A DNA stretch of 64,000 bases from Apodemus sylvaticus (Eukaryota > Chordata > Mammalia > Rodentia > Muridae), in the NCBI RefSeq assembly GCF_947179515.1, contig NC_067495.1, positions 65,211,411 to 65,275,410 on the forward strand, in the 5' to 3' direction. A program made the position numbers and the translations under genes. The notes under the pieces were generated by a model. It was not told where the DNA came from, ran no database searches, and saw nothing but the letters and a program-made list of their open reading frames with translations. Each line of letters starts with the position of its first letter. The stretch's first letter is position 1. Below are positions 55,056-64,000 of this stretch, in pieces.

Positions 55056-57708
55056 GAGTGTTTCAAGATGTCTCACTCTCTGTGCATTATCCCTGTATTG
55101 GTTCCTATCTGCTGCAGGAGGAAGCTTCTCTGGTAATGGCTAAGCAAGGCGCTGCTATGAGCGTAGCAGAATGTTATTTAAAATCATTTTATTACTATGT
55201 TCCTTTAGTAGAACTGTAGTATTTGGTTTTCCCATAGGTTCATGGCCTGCCTAGCTCTAGGTTTTTGGCTACTTGAGCAAGTTGGGAATGGATTCCCTCT
55301 CATGTAGTGGGCCTTATTCCCAATCTGATAGTAGATAGTTACTTCCACAACTTGTGTGCCCCTACTGTGCCAGCATATCTTAAAAGCAGGTCACTATTGT
55401 AGGTCAAAGGATTTGTAGGTCCATTTGTGTTTACCTTTCTTCTCTGGTAGTATGCAGAACCTTTCAGTACCATGAAACTAGTCAGTAGGGGTGAAGGCTC
55501 TAGGTAGGCACGAGCTCAAATTTTACATGTTCAATAAGTCATGTAAGTGTTGTCTTCGGCGATAGGTATTTCCATTAATTTGTGGAGAATAGCTAATAGC
55601 CTTAGAAATAGCTCCCAGTGACCAACAACTAGATTAGATGTAACCCATACCCAGCACTAGAGGTTTCATGTGCTGGAGAGAGATGGCTAGCTGGGCTTTG
55701 TCTCGCCTATTATTTAGTAATCTCATTTAGATTTTTTTGTACGTGTATATATTTTAAGAAGCTTCTACTATATTTAGTCTTCATACAACCCCTTAAATTG
55801 CCCTTAGATTATTCACCTCTTCCCTCCTCATGCGACTTCCCTCCTCATGCGAGTTGATCACCCAATTCCAGATTCCCATCTCTCCTGCCCATACGTGGCT
55901 ATCTCATTCTATTTCTCCTTCCTAAGGAAATTCTTCCCTTCCCTAGTTCCTTACTCTATAAATATCTCTGTAGTTATATGAATTGTAGCATGCTTATCAA
56001 AAAAGCCACATATAAATAAATACACCCCATATTCCTCTTTTGGGGTCTGGGTTACCGCAGTCAGAATGATTCTAGCTCTATCCATTTCCCTGTGAATTCC
56101 ATGATTTTCAACAGTTGAATAATATTACAATGTCTTTCCCTATATCTTTTGATTAGTTGTTTTTAATTCTGTTTTGTCAGATATTAAATAACTACACCTG
56201 CTTGCTTTTTGGATCCATTTGCTTGGACTATCTTTTCCTACCCTTTTAACCTGAAGTGATGTCTGTAATTAATGTTAAGGTGTATTTTCTGAATGCAGAA
56301 GAAGATTGGATCATTTCTAATCCAATCTATTAGTCTGTGTCGTTCTGTTGGGGAATTCAGACCATTGATGCTAAGAGTATCAGTAAGCAGTGTTTTTCTG
56401 AGCCCTGTAACTTTGTTGTTATGTTGTGGGTTTTCCAGACACGTCCCAGTGAATCTCCCTCCTAGCTCTATTCCAGAATCTTTTCTCTCTCCTGATGCCC
56501 CTCCTCTATTTTCTGCATAAGCCATAGGCAATGGGCTTTTTAATTGACAGGTGATACATCTATACAACACACAAGATATTCTCTATACAATACTTCTTAA
56601 ATTTGGTTTTACCATAGAATGTTTTTCTTTCTCCATATCTTGTGCTTGAAAGTTTTTCTGGGTATAGTAGTGTGGTCTGTCATCTATGCTCTCTTGAGTT
56701 TGTTCTGACTCTTCTGGCTTTTAACATCAGGTATTTTTAAGTCAGGTGTTATTCTAAATGGTTATTCCCTTATATGTTATTTGTTCACTTTCCCTTGTAG
56801 CTTTTAATATTCTTTCTTTGTTCTGTACATTTAACATTTTTATTATTATATGCAGTGTAATTTCTGTTTTGATCAAGTCTATTTGGTATTCCATGTGCTT
56901 CTTATACTTTGGTAGGCATGTTCTTGGATAGATTAGACAAAATTTCTTCTATGATATTGTTGAAAGCATTTTTTTGTACCTTTGATCTAAATTTCCTGTC
57001 CTTTCTCTCTTCCTATTTAGATTTGGTCTTTTCACAGTGTCCTAGATTTCCTGGATGTTTTGTGTCTAGATTTTTTTAGGGTTGTAACATGTACTTTGAC
57101 TGTAGTTTCCATTTCTTCTATCTTGTCTTCAATATCTGAGATTCTCTATTTCATCTTTTATATTCTGTGGATAAGGCTTACCTCCGAGGGTTTTGACTTC
57201 CTAAATTTTACATTTCCAGTTTCATCTCAGTTTTGGTTATCTTTAGTTATTCTGTTTCCACTTTCATGTCTTGAACTGATTTATCATTTCAATTCTCTTT
57301 TGGTCGTGTTTTTACAGACTCCATTGAGGGATTCATTCATTCTTTCTTTAAAGTCCTTGACCATATTCATAATAGCTATTTTTAAATAGCTATTATGTCT
57401 GGTGCTTCAGCTATATTGCATTACTTGAGGTTTCCTGTAGTGGGGTTGGTGGGGTTTGATGGTGAAATATTGGGTGTTAATGATTGTGTTTTTGCACTGG
57501 TATCTAGGGGGTCTGGGTTTGAGATTATTGGAATTCTAGATGGTAATATCTGGTCTTATCTTCACTGGGTAGGTATTCCATGCCTTCATTTCTATTGCCC
57601 TTTCTGGATCTTAGGAAGGTAGAATGAGTGTGGGTTGCCTCGTAGGGAGTGTTTCTGAGCCCCTGCCAGGAGTAGCCCCTGGGGTTCTAGGTAGAACATA
57701 TTTCTAGG

Positions 57709-58016
57709 TGTGATGGTTTGCATATACTTGGCGCAGGGAGTGGCCCTATTAGGTATGGCCTTGTTGGAGTAGGTGTGTCACTGTGGGGGTGGGCTTAAGA
57801 CCCTCACTCTAGCTGCCTGAAAGTCATTCTTCCATGAGTAGCCTTCAGATGAGGATGTAGAACTCTCAGCTTCTCCTGCACCATGCCTGCCTGGATGCTG
57901 CCATGTCCCTGCCTTGATGATACTGGACTGAACTTCTGAACCTGTAAGCCAGCCCCAATCAAATGTTGTCTTTTATAAGAGTTGCCTTGGTCATGGTGTC
58001 TGTTCATACTAAGACA
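57709..58016 (+). mobile_element. MaLR (MT-type) solo LTR
   Basis: TGTGATGGTTTGCATATAC start, ...ACTAAGACA end, with 'ggccttgttggagtaggtg' and 'ctgaacctgtaagccagccc'. Perfect 5-bp TSD CTAGG at 57704-57708 and 58017-58021. It lies in or at the 5' end of the antisense L1. Confidence 0.9.
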
Positions 58017-58430
58017 CTAGGTCTTGAAGGCTGATAGGAAAGAATGGGGATCATCTAGAGGGGGTGTTGAGAAGGTCCTTGGGGAGGATGAAATCTGAGT
58101 CTTCCCAGCAAGTGGAGTAAGAAAGGGAGGACATGTCCCTGCAAGTAGACTGTTAGAGAGCTGTGGGTGAGACTGGTAAATTTGAAATGAAGGACAGGAA
58201 GGAAAAAGAAAGATGAACTACCTGATTTCCAGGCCTGTAACCAATGAGTTACCAGGGAGAGAATGCCTCAAGGTTCTGGTGGCTGACACAAAGGGATGGG
58301 GTTAGGAAGGAAAGCTGGTCTGATTCAAGGAACCACAGGTGATGGCGATAGAGAAGTAGGCCAGGCCATAGTAAGTGACCTGCTACAGGGATGGGGAAGA
58401 GACCCTGTATTTTCTTTTCAAAGGTTGCAT
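58017..58430 (-). mobile_element. Probable L1 5' UTR, antisense
   Basis: GC-richer sequence continuing where the L1 ORF1 side ended. 'gggaggacatgtccctgca' and 'gggtgagactggtaaattt' fit a rodent L1 5' UTR in reverse. I am not sure of the family or the end. Confidence 0.4.
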
Positions 58431-58467
58431 ACAAGCATGGAACTTTCTAAAGTCTTCTTAGATTCAT

Positions 58468-58674
58468 TTTTAAAGGCTTACTTATTTATATGTGTGAGTG
58501 TTTTATCTACATGTATGTCTGTGCACCATGTACAAGTACAGCCACAGAGGCCAGAACAATATCATAGATCTAAAGTTACAGGTGTTTGTGAGCCATCCTG
58601 TGAATGCTGGGCAATGAACAGTATCTGCAAAAGCAGCAAATGTTCTTTACTGTTGAGCCATTTCTCCAGCCCTA
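58468..58674 (-). mobile_element. B3 (B2-family) SINE, antisense
   Basis: T-rich start, 'tgtctgtgcaccatgtacaa', 'gtttgtgagccatcctgtga' and 'ttgagccatttctccagccc'. Antisense B3 with an old-looking body. Confidence 0.8.
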
Positions 58675-58714
58675 TTGTATTAAACATCCAAAGAATGAAA
58701 ACTATTATTTTTTA

Positions 58715-59200
58715 AAAAGATTGTCCTAGTTAATTTTCTGGAGACTTGACTGGACCACATAACCCTAAATATGTGATGAAGCAGTATTCAGATTGTTTCT
58801 TTTGGTGCATTTTAGGATGAAATTTATATTTAAATTGGTAGTCCTTGAGTAAATTGTTACCCTCTGTAATGTGTGTGGACTGCATCCAGGCAGTCAAAGA
58901 CCTAATGAGAGAGAGAGAGAGCGAGAGAGGGAGAGAGGGAGAGGGAGAGGGAGAGGGAGAGGGAGAGAGAGAGAGAAGGAATGGGGGAAGTCTACAGCAG
59001 ATGAACTTTAGATTTGAATTTCAACTTTGGCTCTTACCTGAATATGCAGCTTGCCAGCCAGTTTTTATATATTATGGACTACGTGAATTTCATCCTTAAA
59101 TGATCCAGATCTATCTCTAAAGATACACATATCCTGTTGCTACTATTTCTCTGAGGGGTTGATTACATTAGTATGGAAGAATATAATTTCAGCTCTTCCA
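58715..59200 (+). mobile_element. Ancient LTR-like repeat with (GA)n
   Basis: 'ggactgcatccaggcagtca' before and 'cagcttgccagccagttttt' after a (GA/GGGA)n tract at 58905-58978, with 'catatcctgttgctactatt' near the 3' side. This order recalls mammalian ERVL/MaLR-type LTRs. Class uncertain. Confidence 0.45.
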
Positions 59201-59306
59201 TTTAACTCACCAATCCATTTTGATATCACTTTCAGGAAGGTACCAAGTCACCATCACCTCAGAGAAATTTGTTGATCTCTTTTCTCCATTAAAAGTTCTT
59301 GGCATC

Positions 59307-59548
59307 TGTGGTGATTTGAATAAGTATAGCCGTCATAGAGTCATGTGCTTGAATGTTTGCCCGATAGGGAGTGACACTGCCCGATTAGGAGGTGTGGCCT
59401 TGTAATAGGTGTGGCTTTGTTGGCTTAAGTGTCTCACTATTGGGTTGGCTTTGAGTTTTCATATATGCTTAAGCCAGTTCTCTGCCTGCTGTTTCTGGAT
59501 CCAGATGTAGACCTCTCAGCTCCTCCAGCACCAGGACTGCCTATATGC
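59307..59548 (+). mobile_element. MaLR (MT-type) LTR, 3'-truncated
   Basis: TGTGGTGATTTGAATAAG start, 'gattaggaggtgtggccttg', then 'tcagctcctccagcaccag'. The 3' end with AATAAA and CTAAGACA is missing; text changes near 59548. Confidence 0.75.
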
Positions 59549-59804
59549 CATAGAATTAACAATAAAAAGTTAAGAAAAACAACTAGACAATCCCCACATT
59601 CAGCAAGCTGAAGCTGGAAGACAATTTCCAGGTCAACGAAAAGAAAAGACTGACCAATGTCAAGAAAATGAAAGAGAAAGAACAGGTCAGGGGGACGAAG
59701 CTCCAAACATTTCTAAGATGTCCTGAAAACATCTTTCCTTATGTCTTGATGATGAAGAGTTCTGCCAATGTGCCTAAAATTGCTGTTCAACAACATCTTT
59801 AGCT

Positions 59805-59846
<42 letters not shown>
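59549..59846. other. Unidentified segment ending in T41
   Basis: The sense frame around 59590-59800 gives a Lys/Glu-rich peptide (KLKLEDNFQVNEKKRLTNVK and onward) with no domain I know. It ends in a 41-T run (59806-59846). The T-run is on the wrong side for a sense retrocopy tail. It may be a fragment of unknown repeat or an old antisense retrocopy. Confidence 0.35.
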
Positions 59847-59852
<6 letters not shown>

Positions 59853-59984
59853 TCCATCATCAGATTAGTCAGACTGTGAAATTCTAAATCTTTCCACTCT
59901 GTCCATTTGATCACTGTAAAACTGGCAGAAAGTAGCCAAGAATACCCACATTTCAGTCTGAAAGACTGGAGGGGGGAGTTGTGG

Positions 59985-60430
59985 GGGTGGAAATCATCTC
60001 TGCCAAACTTATCCATCATCTTTAAATTTAGCTTTCCATGAAGTCTTAGCACATGAGCACAATATAACCAAGGTCTTTTCCACAGTTTAACAAGTGACTT
60101 TTTCCCCAGTTCCTAATAGAATTTTCATCTACTTCCAAGATCTCATCAGTATAGCCTTTAGCCCTTACATTTTTATCAGCATTCTGGTCATCTGGACCCT
60201 CACCAGAATCCCCTTCATATCAACCATTCCAAGGGCTATTTTGCATTCTTTCAGTATTAGCTTTATATTACAGAGTATGGTGCTTGCTTTGGGTTTATTT
60301 AAATCACACTTTTGGAAAGTCAGAAAGTCTGAGTTCAAGCAGCCCCAGAGAATAGTAGTACATCATGAAGGAATCACATGTGTGACCATATAATCACACC
60401 TATAATGGAATCAGAGCAAGAATGGGCTAA
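59985..60430 (-). mobile_element. MaLR internal region, antisense
   Basis: 'aaggtcttttccacagttta' near 60070, 'tttttccccagttcctaata' and 'atttttatcagcattctggt' are the order seen in antisense MaLR internal sequence. An antisense MaLR LTR adjoins on the right, where the 5' LTR would be. Confidence 0.5.
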
Positions 60431-60441
60431 GCCAGGCTTCT

Positions 60442-60753
60442 TGTCTTAGGGCTTTAGTGCTGTGGACACCATGGCCAAGGCAACTCTTATCAGGACATTT
60501 CATTGTGACTGGCTTACAGGTTCAGAGGTTCAGTCCATTATCATCAAGGCAGGAACATGACAGTATACAGGCAGGCATGGTACAGGAGGAGCTGTGAGTT
60601 CTACATCTTCATCTGAAGACTACTAGCAGAATACTGGCTTCCAGGCTAGGAAAGGGGTATTAAAGCCCACACCCACAAGTCTACACCTACTCCAACAAGG
60701 CCACACCTCTCAACAGTGCCACCCCTTTAGCCAAGCATATACAAACCATCACA
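60442..60753 (-). mobile_element. MaLR (MT-type) LTR, antisense
   Basis: Starts TGTCTTAGGGC and ends ...ACCATCACA, with 'ccaacaaggccacacctctc' near the end. Flanks CTTCT and CTCCT match at four of five bases. The adjacent internal sequence allows this to be a 5' LTR instead of a solo LTR. Confidence 0.8.
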
Positions 60754-60918
60754 CTCCTTTATAATATAACCTTCTCACAAGAAATACCAAAGGAGTCACA
60801 GAAGCAGTATTCATCCCCACATCTAGAAATTTCTGTCATCTCCTTCTGGGGATACCCTACAGACCAGTAATTAGTCACAGGTGACTTGACTTTTGTGGGA
60901 TTCACCAATACCCAAGCC

Positions 60919-60921
<3 letters not shown>

Positions 60922-60957
<36 letters not shown>
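60922..60957. repeat. (TG)n microsatellite
   Basis: About 18 TG units after CACTC. Confidence 0.95.
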
Positions 60958-60959
<2 letters not shown>

Positions 60960-61099
60960 CGATATATGAGTCTGTGATGTAAATCTTGCATGGAGTATAA
61001 ATGGGATGTGTGGGATTGTGCATATCATTGCACACAAACAGATATCAAGTTCAGAGGAGGATATTAGGAGGCATCTTCTATTGCTCTCTTCCTTTTTAT

Positions 61100-61318
61100 C
61101 TTAAAATAGGTCCTTTCACTGAACCAGAACAGAAGCTCAGTGTTTCAGCTAGAATGGTTAGCCAGCAAGCTCCTGGGACCCACCTGTCTCTAGTCTCCAG
61201 GGCTGGAGCTATAAGCAGCTACAGTCACACTCAGTTTTTACATGAGTGCTGGGGATTTTAACACCTGTCCTCTACTTGCCTGAAGTGTTCTTACTCATGA
61301 GACATCTCCCCAAGCCTA
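61100..61318 (-). mobile_element. B4/RSINE-type SINE, antisense
   Basis: 'ggttagccagcaagctcctg', 'cacctgtctctagtctccag' and 'catgagacatctccccaagc' follow an antisense rodent composite SINE whose right part ends in the ID/B2-like 'atctcccca' motif. Subfamily uncertain. Confidence 0.5.
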
Positions 61319-62007
61319 GTACAAATCTAACAAACAATTTACTGAAAATCTTCCCTTATTATGTGTAATTAGCACTTTTGCCAAAAATAACATTAAGTTA
61401 AATGTGTAGCCTTATGTTTGAACTTTCTGTTTCTCTGGACTATGAGGCAATTTTTACATGTTTTACTTAAGATATCATTAAAAAAGTATACTTTAAATTC
61501 AAATACTGGGATGACCCAGTTTTGATCACCCTACTTACTGAAATCTCCTTGGCTATTCAGATTTTTGTTCTGAATGGCTTAAGAATGGTTTGCTGTTTCT
61601 AAGAACTTATTGTGAAGGTTTTCATTGCTTTTGTAGATCGCTTTAGGCAGTATGGATGGTTTAATCATACAAAATATTCTAATCTGTAAACAGAGGGTCT
61701 CTCCATTTTTTTAGTTTTCTTCAAGGTTTTTCCTTGATATTTTACACTGTCAGATACACAGGTCTTCCTTGATCAAACTAATTTCTAAATACCTTTGTGC
61801 TCTGCAAAAGAAATTCTTTTCTCAACTTCTTTTAGAGTAATTCACTGTTGGTATATTGAGTCCTGAGTGATTTTTTTTTAAAATCCTAGCACTTTACTGA
61901 ATTCATTTAGTTGTTAAATAGTTTTGTGGATGCTTTGGGGGGCTCATATATGATTGCATCATCTATAAACAGACTATTTTTTTCCTTTTGATTTTGGATT
62001 TCCTTTC

Positions 62008-62459
62008 TGTGGTGGTTTGAATTAGAATTGTCCCCACATAGTGAGGGCTGTGTAAGGGGGAAACTGGAAGGAGAGGGCTGCAATCAGGGTGTAAAGTGAA
62101 TAAATAAACTAATTAATGGAATAATGCTCTCCAAAGACTCATATTGGAATGCTAGTCACTAGGGAGTGGCACTATTTGTAAAGATTTGGAGGTGTGGCTT
62201 TTTAGGAGGAAGTGTGTTACTAGAGGTGGGCTCTGAGGTTTCAAATGCCCAAACCAGGACTGATGTCTCTCTCTTCTTGCTACCTTGTATTTGGATAAAG
62301 AACTCTCAGCTATCAAGTGTTCCTTAATGCTGCCATGCTCACCATGTGGAAAATGGACTAAACCTCTGAAACTATAAGCAAGCTCCAATTAAATGCTTAA
62401 CTGTAAGAGTTGCCATGATCATGGTGTCTATTCATAGTAATATAACACTGACTAAGACT
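62008..62459 (+). mobile_element. MaLR (MT-type) solo LTR with a nested L1 tail
   Basis: TGTGGTGGTTTGAATT start and ...TGACTAAGACT end (final A replaced). Perfect TSD CTTTC at 62003-62007 and 62460-62464. About 62040-62120 is a foreign insert: an L1 3' tail with 'gagagggctgcaatcagggt' and 'gtaaagtgaataaataaac'. Confidence 0.85.
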
Positions 62460-62625
62460 CTTTCCCTTGTCTAAGTGCATAAGTATGACTGTGCTGAGTA
62501 GCTGTGATGACTGTAAATACCTATGTCTTATTCCTTATATTAGAAGAAAAGCTTTCAGCTTTTCTCCATTGATTATGATGCTGTGAGTTTGTCTTATGTG
62601 GCTTTCATGGTGTTGAAACATACTC

Positions 62626-63024
62626 TGTACTGACTGGTTTGTGTGGCAACTTGACACAGGCTGGAGTTATCACAGAGAAAGGAGCTTCAGTTGGGGAAGT
62701 GCCTCCATGGGATCCAGCTGTGGGGCATTTTCTCAATTAGTGATCAAGGGGGGGAAGGGCCCCTTGTGGGTGGTGCCATCTCTGGGCTGGTATTCTTGGG
62801 TCCTATGAGAGAGTAGGGTGAGCAAGCCAGGGAAGCAAGCCAGTAAGGAACATCCCTCCATGGCCTCTGCATCAGCTCCTGCTTCCTGACCTGCTTGAGT
62901 TCCAGTCCTGACTTCCTTTGGTGATGAACAGCAGCGTGGAAGTGTAAGCTCAATAAACCCTTTCCTCCCCAACTTGCTTCTTGGTCATGATGTTTGTGTA
63001 GGAATAGAAACCCTGACTAAGACA
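62626..63024 (+). mobile_element. ORR1-type MaLR solo LTR, complete
   Basis: 399 bp, TGTACTGACTGGTTTGTG to ...CCTGACTAAGACA, with 'tggcaacttgacacaggctg' near the start and AATAAA at 62952. Perfect TSD TACTC at 62621-62625 and 63025-63029. Well-preserved sequence suggests one of the younger MaLR insertions here. Confidence 0.9.
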
Positions 63025-63050
63025 TACTCCTTCTATAACTAAATTATTCA

Positions 63051-63200
63051 GAGGGGTGGGTGGAAGGCATTGAGGTTGACACCTAAAGTGGGGCTTCCCC
63101 TTCTAAGGGGAATGGTGAAGATCTTATGTAATGGGGTACTGGGAGGAGAAGAAGGGCTGATATCAAGTTGTAAAGTGAATAAATAAATTTAATAAAAAAG
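63051..63200 (+). mobile_element. L1 3' end, sense
   Basis: 'aagtggggcttccccttcta', 'gctgatatcaagttgtaaag' and 'gaataaataaatttaataaa' are an Lx-type L1 3' terminus with tail. Only about 150 bp is present. TSD not clear. Confidence 0.7.
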
Positions 63201-63269
63201 CGATAATGTTACTAGAAATATGTTTTCCAGGAGAAATCTATTCTTTGTGCCATTTTAAACTCTAAAATA

Positions 63270-63768
63270 AATGATTTTTATCATTTCTTTCTTTATTTAT
63301 TTACAAATGCTGCCCCCTCCTGATCCTCCCTGTCCCCTGTCCTCCCCCCAGCCTTCCCAGTATCACCCTACCCTGGTCCATCAAGTCTCAGCAGGATTGG
63401 GTGCATCGTCTCCCACTGAGGCCAGACATGGCAGCCCTCTGCTACATGTGTCAGGGGTTTCAGAGCAGCCCATGTATATTCTTTGGTCGGGGGCTCAGTC
63501 TCTGGGAGCTCCCAGATATCCAGGTTAGTTGACACTGTTAGTCTTCCTCTGGGGTTGCCATCATCTTGGCAGCCTTCAATCTTCTCCCTAACGCTTCTAT
63601 AGTGGTCCCTAACCTCTGTCTAATGCTTTCCTGTGGGGATCTGCATCTGTCTCAGTCAGCTGCTGGGTAGAGCCTTTCAGAGTCCTGCTAAGCCAGGCTC
63701 CTGCCTTCAAATACAACATAGCATTATTAATAGTGTGAGAGATTGGTGCCTAACCACGGGATGGGTAG
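63270..63768 (-). mobile_element. L1 3' UTR, antisense
   Basis: T-rich start, 'ctcccactgaggccagacat', 'agagcctttcagagtcctgc' and 'caacatagcattattaatag': antisense Lx-type 3' UTR, the same kind as 13073-13792. At 63768 it changes abruptly to sense L1 coding sequence. Confidence 0.75.
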
Positions 63769-64000
63769 CAAAAATAGACCCACATAATAATCAAAATACA
63801 AAATCTACAGAACAAAGAAAGAATATTAAAATCTGCAAGGGAAAAAGGCCAAGTAACATACCAGAGGACTCCTATAGATAAAAAACACCTTAAGCAAAGT
63901 GGTTGGACACAAAATTAACTCTAAATAAATCAGTAGCCCTCCTTTAAACAAATGATAAATGGCCAAGAATGAAATTATGGAAACAATACCCTTGACAATA
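63769..64000 (+). mobile_element. L1 ORF1 and ORF2 patches, sense, run off the window
   Basis: 63775-63860 is ORF1 sequence ('gaacaaagaaagaatattaa' then 'gccaagtaacatac'). From about 63880 it is ORF2 palm-domain sequence ('agcaaagtggttggacacaa' then 'aaatcagtagccctcc'). The two are some kilobases apart in an intact L1, so a deletion joins them. Orientation is opposite to the 3' UTR on the left, so twin priming is possible. Confidence 0.65.

Larger units (their letters stand above)
53265..57650 (-). mobile_element. Lx8/Lx9-like L1, antisense, with insertion and internal deletion
   Basis: 3' UTR from 53265 to about 54085 ('tgtggcttgtaaacccagtg'), an unrelated insertion to about 55055, more 3' UTR and ORF2 C-terminus to about 56125. 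Then there is a jump to ORF2 start, ORF1 (about 57000-57400) and 5' UTR to 57650 or beyond. Most of ORF2 is missing at 56125. A (GAT)n tract occupies 53449-53477. No intact frame. Confidence 0.65.
61400..63050 (-). mobile_element. Old L1 ORF2, antisense
   Basis: Decayed antisense ORF2: 'gatcgctttaggcagtatgg' near 61636, 'tttactgaattcatttagtt' near 61892, and 'aagctttcagcttttctcca' near 62550. It is interrupted by LTRs at 62008-62459 and 62626-63024 and ends near 63050. Both interruptions have clean TSDs, and L1 text can be read across them. Confidence 0.75.

Noticed and set aside
59437..60052. Processed pseudogene with poly(A)
   Set aside because: The T41 run suggests an antisense retrocopy to its right, but that side is MaLR internal sequence and lacks a nearby AATAAA. 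I could not match either side to a gene, so I left it unidentified.
1..64000. Host protein-coding exons, tRNA or rRNA genes
   Set aside because: I looked on both strands for conserved-looking frames with splice signals and for tRNA cloverleaf boxes outside SINEs and found none I could support. A short exon could still be missed without comparative data.

Overview
The window looks like non-coding murine-rodent DNA, most probably rat. The evidence is the repeat content: B1, B2, B3 and B4/ID-type SINEs, ERVL-MaLR LTRs, and several young L1 copies whose 3' UTR I associate with rat L1 rather than the young mouse L1 families. That species call is family knowledge, not proof. I found no host protein-coding exon, no tRNA or rRNA gene and no CRISPR array. 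The longer open frames are L1 ORF fragments, retroviral relics or low-complexity microsatellite frames. Family names are pattern recognition from memory; subfamilies are only suggested.

Layout. 1-6.2 kb: an old antisense L1 carrying a MaLR LTR and a B4, then an antisense MaLR element (LTR plus internal part) broken by a twin-primed L1 and a young L1. 6.3-9.1 kb: a DNA-transposon remnant, old L1 3' ends, two B1s, and an 81-bp exact duplication that replaces part of an L1. 10.2-12.85 kb: a twin-primed L1 containing a young antisense L1, followed by a young sense L1. 13-19.5 kb: MaLR LTRs, a GC-rich LTR-like block and a sense L1. 19.5-24 kb: the least repeat-rich part, with MIR-like relics. 24.4-32.5 kb: MaLR pieces, an A/G-rich microsatellite, B2, and old L1s in both orientations. 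32.5-36.15 kb: an antisense non-autonomous ERV with a 3' LTR, polypurine tract and a gag zinc-knuckle relic, itself hit by two L1s. 36.15-41.87 kb: the longest L1, with 5' UTR, decayed ORF1 and ORF2, interrupted by a B1 that is interrupted by a solo LTR. 42.06-42.88 kb: an AT-rich tandem array of about 160-bp units. 43.5-47.2 kb: an ERVL relic (integrase, distal pol, 3' LTR) split by an antisense L1. 48.2-52 kb: L1 3' ends and a third twin-primed L1. 52-58.4 kb: ancient and Lx-type antisense L1s, with an unidentified insertion around a 240-bp GA tract. 58.5-64 kb: MaLR LTRs and L1 fragments.

Nothing here works as a gene system. The information is the order of insertion, which target-site duplications (TSDs) let one read directly at several loci. 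The most noteworthy items are the tandem array at 42 kb, the L1-B1-LTR nest at 36.8-37.4 kb, the 81-bp templated duplication at 6.9/8.8 kb, the three clear twin-priming inversions, and two decayed retroviral coding relics. I did not find a new biological system.
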